Positions 35,654 to 41,190 of a DNA stretch of 41,190 nucleotides are shown in pieces. Origin of the DNA: Deltaproteobacteria bacterium (GTDB taxonomy: Bacteria; Desulfobacterota; Binatia; UBA12015). The stretch is from NCBI GenBank assembly GCA_016874715.1, contig VGTK01000032.1:1-41190 (forward strand), in the 5' to 3' direction. Every line of letters starts with the position of its first letter. The first letter of the stretch is position 1. A program made the position numbers and the translations under genes. The notes under the pieces were generated by a model. That model ran no database searches. It saw only the letters and a program-made list of their open reading frames with translations, and was not told the DNA's origin.

Positions 35654-35668
35654 GCGCCGGCGCGGGCC

Positions 35669-37021
35669 TCACCAGCGGAGCTCGCCACGCAACTCCCGCG
35701 CCGGGAGCGTGCGTGTGCGGCCCTCCCGTTGCAGGACGACCTCCGTCTCCTCCATACGTCCCTCCGCACACGTGAACACCGACTCGACGACGACTCCCGG
35801 GCACGCACCGCGCGCGTCGGTCACGCCGACGGACGAGCCGTCGGTGCGGCGCACCTCGACGCCGGGCACCGGCTGCCCGTCCGCATCGAGGACTCGCAGC
35901 GCACCCCGACGCGCGTGCTCTACGCGGCCGCTTCCCGAGCAGCGCGGCGGTCCTGGCCGCACGCCGAGCGTCACGACGGTGGCGCCGTCGAGCTCGAGCG
36001 GTCGCGGGCAGTCGAGCGTCACGTCCTCGAGCGTCGTCGCGGTCGCGCCCTCGACGCGGACACACGCACCGTCGGAGGCGATGCGACCGCCGCGGACCGT
36101 GGTGCCGACGGGGGCGCGCAGCCCGATCTTCGCGTCGCGGTCGCGGTACCGCTGCAGGACGACCGCTCCGCGCGCCACGACGCCGCCGACGAGCAGGGTG
36201 TCGCGCGAGTCGCCGCGCACGTGCACGTTGCCGGAGGTGATACGGTTTTCCTCGAGCACCGTGCGCGCCGCGTGCTTCACGTACACGGCGGTGGGTGCGC
36301 CCCAGACCCGGCTCCGCGCGAGGACGTTGCCGTGATTGCGCAGGAAGTAGACGTTCTCGCGGCCGTTGTCGTGGACTTCGGCCTCAACGATGCGATTCTC
36401 GTGCGCGCCGCTGCCCACGTGGATGCCCTCGTCGGCGTTGCGGAACACCTGCACGCGCACCAGCACGTTGCGACTCGCACCACCGGCGAGGTCGATGCCG
36501 TAGCCGACGCGCGCCGCGGGATCGCCGTTGTCGTGCGCGGCCACGCCCTCCACCCGCACGCGCTCGGCCTTCACGAGGCGGAGCCCGCGCTCGAAGCCCG
36601 TGATGCCGAGGTGCACCACCCGCGCGCCGCTGGCGGAGCCGTCCACCTGCACGCCGACGCCGCCGGGCGCGCCACGGCCGCGCACCAGGTGACCGTTGCC
36701 GTCGAGCACGACCGCGCGACGAACCCGCAGTCCGTCGCCCGCGCAGGGGCCGAGGTCCGCCGGCAGGACGTAGTCGGCGACCACGCGATCGCCGCAGCGG
36801 CAGGCGCGACCGCCACCACAGTCGGCCCCGAGCACGCCTCCGGCGGCGCCGAGCAGGATCGCGAGGACGAGAGAAAGCACGCGTGCCGCGGTCGCCGCGG
36901 CGCGACGCGCGCGCGCGAACGAACGCTCCGCGGCGTCGCTCGCCGCATCACCCGGTGCTAGCCCGTCGAGCCATGGCCGACTCTGCCCGAGACCACGCCT
37001 CGACCCGCGATTCGCTTCCAT
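35669..37021 (-). CDS. Secreted right-handed parallel beta-helix protein
   Basis: This roughly 450-residue protein has a basic n-region and hydrophobic signal segment (VLSLVLAILLGAAGGVLG), then a Cys-rich start and repeated beta-helix coils with N-G-x-H/V patterns (VVLDGNGHLVRG, VAAHDNGDP, VQVFRNADEGIHVGSGAHEN). The C-terminus has a carboxypeptidase-regulatory-like segment (LRVLDADGQPVPGVEVRRTDG). Such NosD/pectate-lyase-like folds bind or cut polysaccharides, but no catalytic set is recognisable. It is the only minus gene inside the locus. The ATG chosen (37021) overlaps the divergent flippase ATG, so the true start may be further in, closer to the signal peptide. Confidence 0.82.
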   Translation of the reverse strand: MEANRGSRRGLGQSRPWLDGLAPGDAASDAAERSFARARRAAATAARVLSLVLAILLGAAGGVLGADCGGGRACRCGDRVVADYVLPADLGPCAGDGLRVRRAVVLDGNGHLVRGRGAPGGVGVQVDGSASGARVVHLGITGFERGLRLVKAERVRVEGVAAHDNGDPAARVGYGIDLAGGASRNVLVRVQVFRNADEGIHVGSGAHENRIVEAEVHDNGRENVYFLRNHGNVLARSRVWGAPTAVYVKHAARTVLEENRITSGNVHVRGDSRDTLLVGGVVARGAVVLQRYRDRDAKIGLRAPVGTTVRGGRIASDGACVRVEGATATTLEDVTLDCPRPLELDGATVVTLGVRPGPPRCSGSGRVEHARRGALRVLDADGQPVPGVEVRRTDGSSVGVTDARGACPGVVVESVFTCAEGRMEETEVVLQREGRTRTLPARELRGELRW

Positions 37022-38537
37022 GCTGAACAAGTTCCGCGGCCTCCTCGGCCACACCCTGATCTACGGGCTGGGCAACTACGGCATCAAGGTTCTCGGCTTC
37101 CTGCTGATCCCGCTGTACACGCGCTTCCTCGCGCCGGCGGACTACGGCGTCATGGCGCTCGTGTCAATGTACACGCAGGTGATGTTCGTGCTGATGAACC
37201 TGGGGCAGAGCACGTCGCTGTTTCGATTCTACTACGAGCACGACACGCAGGAGGGACGCGACCGCGTGGTCGCGGCGTCGCTGTGGATCGTCCTGCTGTT
37301 CGCGCTACCGATGGCGGCGATCCCGTTCCTGTTCAACGAGCCGCTCGCGCAGCTGATCCTCGGCGACTCGGCACTCTGGTTCCTGATGTGCATCGGCACG
37401 GCGACGGTCCTGGCGAAGGTCCTGCTGCGCATGCCGTTTGCGATCATGCGCGCGCACGACCAGTCGAAGCGCTATGCCTCGTGGTCGCTCGCGCGCAACG
37501 CGCTCGGGCTCGTGCTGGCGATCGTCCTGGTCGCGGGCTTCCACCTCGGCGCGACCGGCGTGGTGCTGAGCCAGTTCCTCGCCGAGATCGTGTTCTGCCT
37601 CCTGCTGACCGGCATGACCTTCCAGTCGCTGCGGGCCGGGTTCCACTGGAAGGACATCAAGGACCAGCTCCTGTTCGGCCTGCCGTTCGTGCCGATCGGC
37701 GTCGCGTCGTTCGTGCTCGACCTCACGGACCGCTGGTTCCTGAAGCACTACTACTCGACGGCGGAGGTGGGCATCTACTCGCTCGGCTACCGCTTCGCCG
37801 AGATCCTGACGTTCGTCGTGACGGCGTTCCAGCTGTCGTGGCCGCAGTTCCTGTTCCGGAACCGGAAGGAGCCGAACGCGCCGCAGCTCTACGCGGACAT
37901 GACGAGCTACTACCTGGCCTTGATGCTCTTCCTCTGGCTCGGGCTCGCCGTGTTCGCGCCGGAGCTGCTGCGCATCATGGCGACGCCGCAGTTCTTCTCC
38001 GCGGCGACGCTCATCCCCATCGTGTCGTTCGCGCTGGTGCTCGACGGCATGGGCTGGATGTTCAACATTGGTGCGCTGTTCTCGAAGAAAACGCTACTGC
38101 GCACGGCCAGCGTCGCCCTCGGCGCCGCCGTCAACCTGACGCTCAACTTCCTGCTGATCCCCCGCTACGGCATGATGGGCGCCGCCTTCTCGACCTTCTT
38201 CGGTTTCGCGACGCAGATGTCGACGACGCTGATCCTGTCGCTGCGCGTCTACCACGTACCCTACCGGTACGCGCGCATGGCGGCGATGGTCGCCGCGGCG
38301 CTCGCGGTCTACGGCGCCTCCGCGATGGTGCACACAGACTCGCTGCTGACGGCGATCGCGATCAAGGCCGCGCTGATCCTGCTGTTCCCGATCGCGCTGC
38401 TCGCGGCCGGACTGATCGATCCGAAGGACCTCGCCGCCGTGCTCGCGACCGTCGAGCGGCGCGTGCCGCAGGCGGCCGTCGTCGTGAAGGCCCTGCGGCC
38501 GCTGCTGCTGCGCGGCCACGGCGCGAGCCGCTCGTGA
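37020..38537 (+). CDS. Wzx-type polysaccharide flippase (MOP superfamily)
   Basis: This 505-residue protein has 12-14 membrane helices and the flippase start GLGNYGIKVLGFLLIPLYTRFLAPADYG, with Gln/Asn-bearing helices and the central DRWFLKHYYSTAEVGIYSLGY motif. It should carry undecaprenyl-linked repeat units across the inner membrane. No ribosome-binding site is evident before the ATG, whose CATG is shared with the divergent beta-helix gene. The stop overlaps an upstream in-frame GTG of the following helix-turn-helix gene. Confidence 0.93.
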   Translation: MLNKFRGLLGHTLIYGLGNYGIKVLGFLLIPLYTRFLAPADYGVMALVSMYTQVMFVLMNLGQSTSLFRFYYEHDTQEGRDRVVAASLWIVLLFALPMAAIPFLFNEPLAQLILGDSALWFLMCIGTATVLAKVLLRMPFAIMRAHDQSKRYASWSLARNALGLVLAIVLVAGFHLGATGVVLSQFLAEIVFCLLLTGMTFQSLRAGFHWKDIKDQLLFGLPFVPIGVASFVLDLTDRWFLKHYYSTAEVGIYSLGYRFAEILTFVVTAFQLSWPQFLFRNRKEPNAPQLYADMTSYYLALMLFLWLGLAVFAPELLRIMATPQFFSAATLIPIVSFALVLDGMGWMFNIGALFSKKTLLRTASVALGAAVNLTLNFLLIPRYGMMGAAFSTFFGFATQMSTTLILSLRVYHVPYRYARMAAMVAAALAVYGASAMVHTDSLLTAIAIKAALILLFPIALLAAGLIDPKDLAAVLATVERRVPQAAVVVKALRPLLLRGHGASRS

Positions 38538-38593
38538 GCAACCAACCGGTCACGCCGGGCGTCCCGGCCCCTCGCTCCCCCGAGGAACGCCGC

Positions 38594-38866
38594 ATGAGAG
38601 CCAGAGAGCAGCTGACGAACGAGGAGAAGGTCGCGCTCGCGCTCGACGTCCTGAAGCGCGCGCGACCGCTGAACGAGATCTGCGCGTACTACCAGGTGAG
38701 CCACACGACCGCGCACAACATCCGCAACACCTTCCTCGAGGGCGGACGGCGCGCGCTGGCCGGCGAGAGCGCCACCGACCATCGGCTGCGCAATCTGGAG
38801 ACCGTGGTTGCGCGCAACGCCGCGATGATCGAGAAGGCCCGCGACGAGCATGCGGCCGATTCCTGA
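38594..38866 (+). CDS. Small helix-turn-helix protein resembling IS3-family OrfA
   Basis: This 90-residue protein (110 if GTG 38534, which overlaps the flippase stop, is used) looks like a transposase OrfA head. LTNEEKVALALDVLKRARPLNEICAYYQVSHTTAHNIRNTFLEGGRRALAG is followed by a helical tail, as in IS3-type OrfA. I prefer ATG 38594 for its GAGGA site. No OrfB, terminal inverted repeats or target duplication is visible, so it is not an intact insertion sequence. It may be a domesticated DNA-binding regulator of the locus. Confidence 0.75.
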   Translation: MRAREQLTNEEKVALALDVLKRARPLNEICAYYQVSHTTAHNIRNTFLEGGRRALAGESATDHRLRNLETVVARNAAMIEKARDEHAADS

Positions 38867-38881
38867 AACCCCGTCCTGACG

Positions 38882-39532
38882 GTGCGGCGACTCCTCCGAG
38901 CGCTCGTCCCCCTGCTCCTGCTGGCCGCGGCGGTGCCCTGGCTGCCGCAGCTGCTGACCGCCACCGATCCCCTGCCCGAACGCGCCGACGCGCTGTACGT
39001 GTTCGCGGGCGACGTCCCCGCGCGGCCGCTCTGCGCGGCGGAGCTGTACGCACGCGGCGTGGCGCCGCGCGTCGCGTTCGGCGGCGGACGCATTCTGCCC
39101 GAGCTCGAGGCCGTCGAGCGCGCGATGACCGACGCTGCGGTCAACGCGACCATCGCCATGCACGCCGGCGTGCCGATCGAGGCCACCGTGGTCCTGCCAG
39201 AGGGCACCAGCACCTGGGAGGACGCGGCCGTCCTGCGCCGCTGGGCGGAGAGCCAGAAGCTCGAGACCGTCGTCGCGGTGACGTCGCCGCTGCACTCGCT
39301 CCGCGCGCGGCTGGTGCTCGACCTCGTCGAGCGGGCGACCGGGATCCGCATCGCCGTCGTGACCTGCGGCGAGCCGCTCGCGCCCGGCTCGCTGTGGTGG
39401 CTCGACGAGCGCCCGCTCATCCAGGTGAACAACGAGACCCTGAAGCTCGGTCTGTACCTCGTCCGCTACGTCGTCCCGGCCCGTCTCGGGCTGCGCCCGC
39501 CGCCCGGCGATGCGGCGACGCCCGCTGCCTGA
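38882..39532 (+). CDS. YdcF/ElyC-like DUF218 membrane protein
   Basis: This 216-residue protein has an N-terminal membrane anchor (LLRALVPLLLLAAAVPWL) and a DUF218 fold: ADALYVFAGDVPARPLCAAELYARGVAPRVAFGGG, then EGTSTWEDAAVLRRWAE and VVAVTSPLHSLRARL. DUF218 proteins such as ElyC and SanA affect envelope polysaccharide assembly, but their chemistry is not settled. The start is GTG 38882, 15 bases after the helix-turn-helix gene. It is probably the last gene of the polysaccharide locus. Confidence 0.87.
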   Translation: MRRLLRALVPLLLLAAAVPWLPQLLTATDPLPERADALYVFAGDVPARPLCAAELYARGVAPRVAFGGGRILPELEAVERAMTDAAVNATIAMHAGVPIEATVVLPEGTSTWEDAAVLRRWAESQKLETVVAVTSPLHSLRARLVLDLVERATGIRIAVVTCGEPLAPGSLWWLDERPLIQVNNETLKLGLYLVRYVVPARLGLRPPPGDAATPAA

Positions 39533-39636
39533 CGCCAGTCTCGGGACGCCGCGCCCCGGATCGTGCAACGGGTCATGATCTGTTGCGGAAGTCCATGCGG
39601 CATCTCGGAAACGCCCGAAAGAAGAAGCTTTGTGAC

Positions 39637-39666
39637 TTGCAATCCTCATCCGCACGGGCGAAATAA
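39637..39666 (+). promoter_or_regulatory. Possible sigma-70 promoter for the Thr-Pro-rich gene
   Basis: TTGCAA (39637-39642) and AAATAA (39661-39666) are separated by 18 bases in the most AT-rich part of this gap. Transcription would begin near 39673, about 65 bases before ATG 39738. The leader would contain the hairpin CCCCGGC/GCCGGGG (39688-39712). The hexamers match consensus only partly and no sigma-54 match was found here. Confidence 0.3.
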
Positions 39667-39737
39667 ACTCAGCACCGAACTCGTCCGCCCCGGCACGGCG
39701 CCGGAGCCGGGGTCGGCGTTCGAGAGGTACCTTCCTG

Positions 39738-41190
<1,453 letters not shown>

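Noticed and set aside
38534-38866. Intact insertion sequence
   Set aside because: Only an OrfA-like protein is present, without OrfB, terminal repeats or a target duplication.

Overview
The window is a GC-rich bacterial chromosome segment with dense coding, many GTG starts and many 4-base ATGA/GTGA overlaps between neighbours. The gene content (ECF sigma with a zinc-finger anti-sigma and DUF3106, NtrC-type regulation, and an exopolysaccharide locus of the exosortase-A-associated type) fits a deltaproteobacterial-grade lineage such as Myxococcota, Desulfobacterota or Binatota. The exact phylum cannot be fixed from the sequence alone. No rRNA, tRNA or CRISPR array was seen.

Region 1 (1-4437, minus strand) is one apparent operon read right to left: ECF sigma factor, anti-sigma factor, DUF3106 protein, a secreted proline-rich protein, and then uvrB, which runs off the left edge. 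The last two junctions are ATGA and GTGA overlaps, so uvrB appears translationally coupled to a stress-sigma operon. UvrB carries an unusual N-terminal extension made of three 10-residue repeats.

Region 2 (4500-8166, plus) is signalling: a soluble PAS histidine kinase, an overlapping NtrC-family sigma-54 response regulator, and a small receiver protein that lacks most of the acidic pocket. Region 3 (8194-11888) is housekeeping: argJ and a DUF309 protein on minus, and lnt on plus.

Region 4 (11889-39532) is a long polysaccharide locus, almost all on plus. It begins with an ExeA-like ATPase and an RfaH/NusG-like antiterminator whose KOW domain is out of frame. The export and assembly core follows: Wza-like lipoprotein, BY-kinase-like protein with a lost Walker lysine, and Wzz. 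Next come two deacetylases, an O-antigen ligase/polymerase, glycosyltransferases, a formyltransferase, a radical SAM/SPASM enzyme, a Gfo/Idh/MocA oxidoreductase and a sugar epimerase. Two more glycosyltransferases, a third deacetylase and an asparagine-synthase-like amidotransferase follow. Near the end is a single polypeptide joining an initiating phosphoglycosyl transferase to a Wzy/WaaL-like membrane domain. A reversed beta-helix gene, a Wzx flippase, a lone IS3-OrfA-like helix-turn-helix protein and a YdcF-like protein close the locus. Many members resemble families known from exosortase-A/PEP-CTERM loci, but no exosortase is in the window.

Two good sigma-54 (-24/-12) promoter matches precede the ATPase and the RfaH-like gene, each with dyad sequence at enhancer distance. 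With the nearby kinase/sigma-54 activator pair, this suggests a sigma-54-switched exopolysaccharide system, possibly with RfaH-type processive antitermination. The window ends inside a secreted protein with a long Thr-Pro repeat tail.
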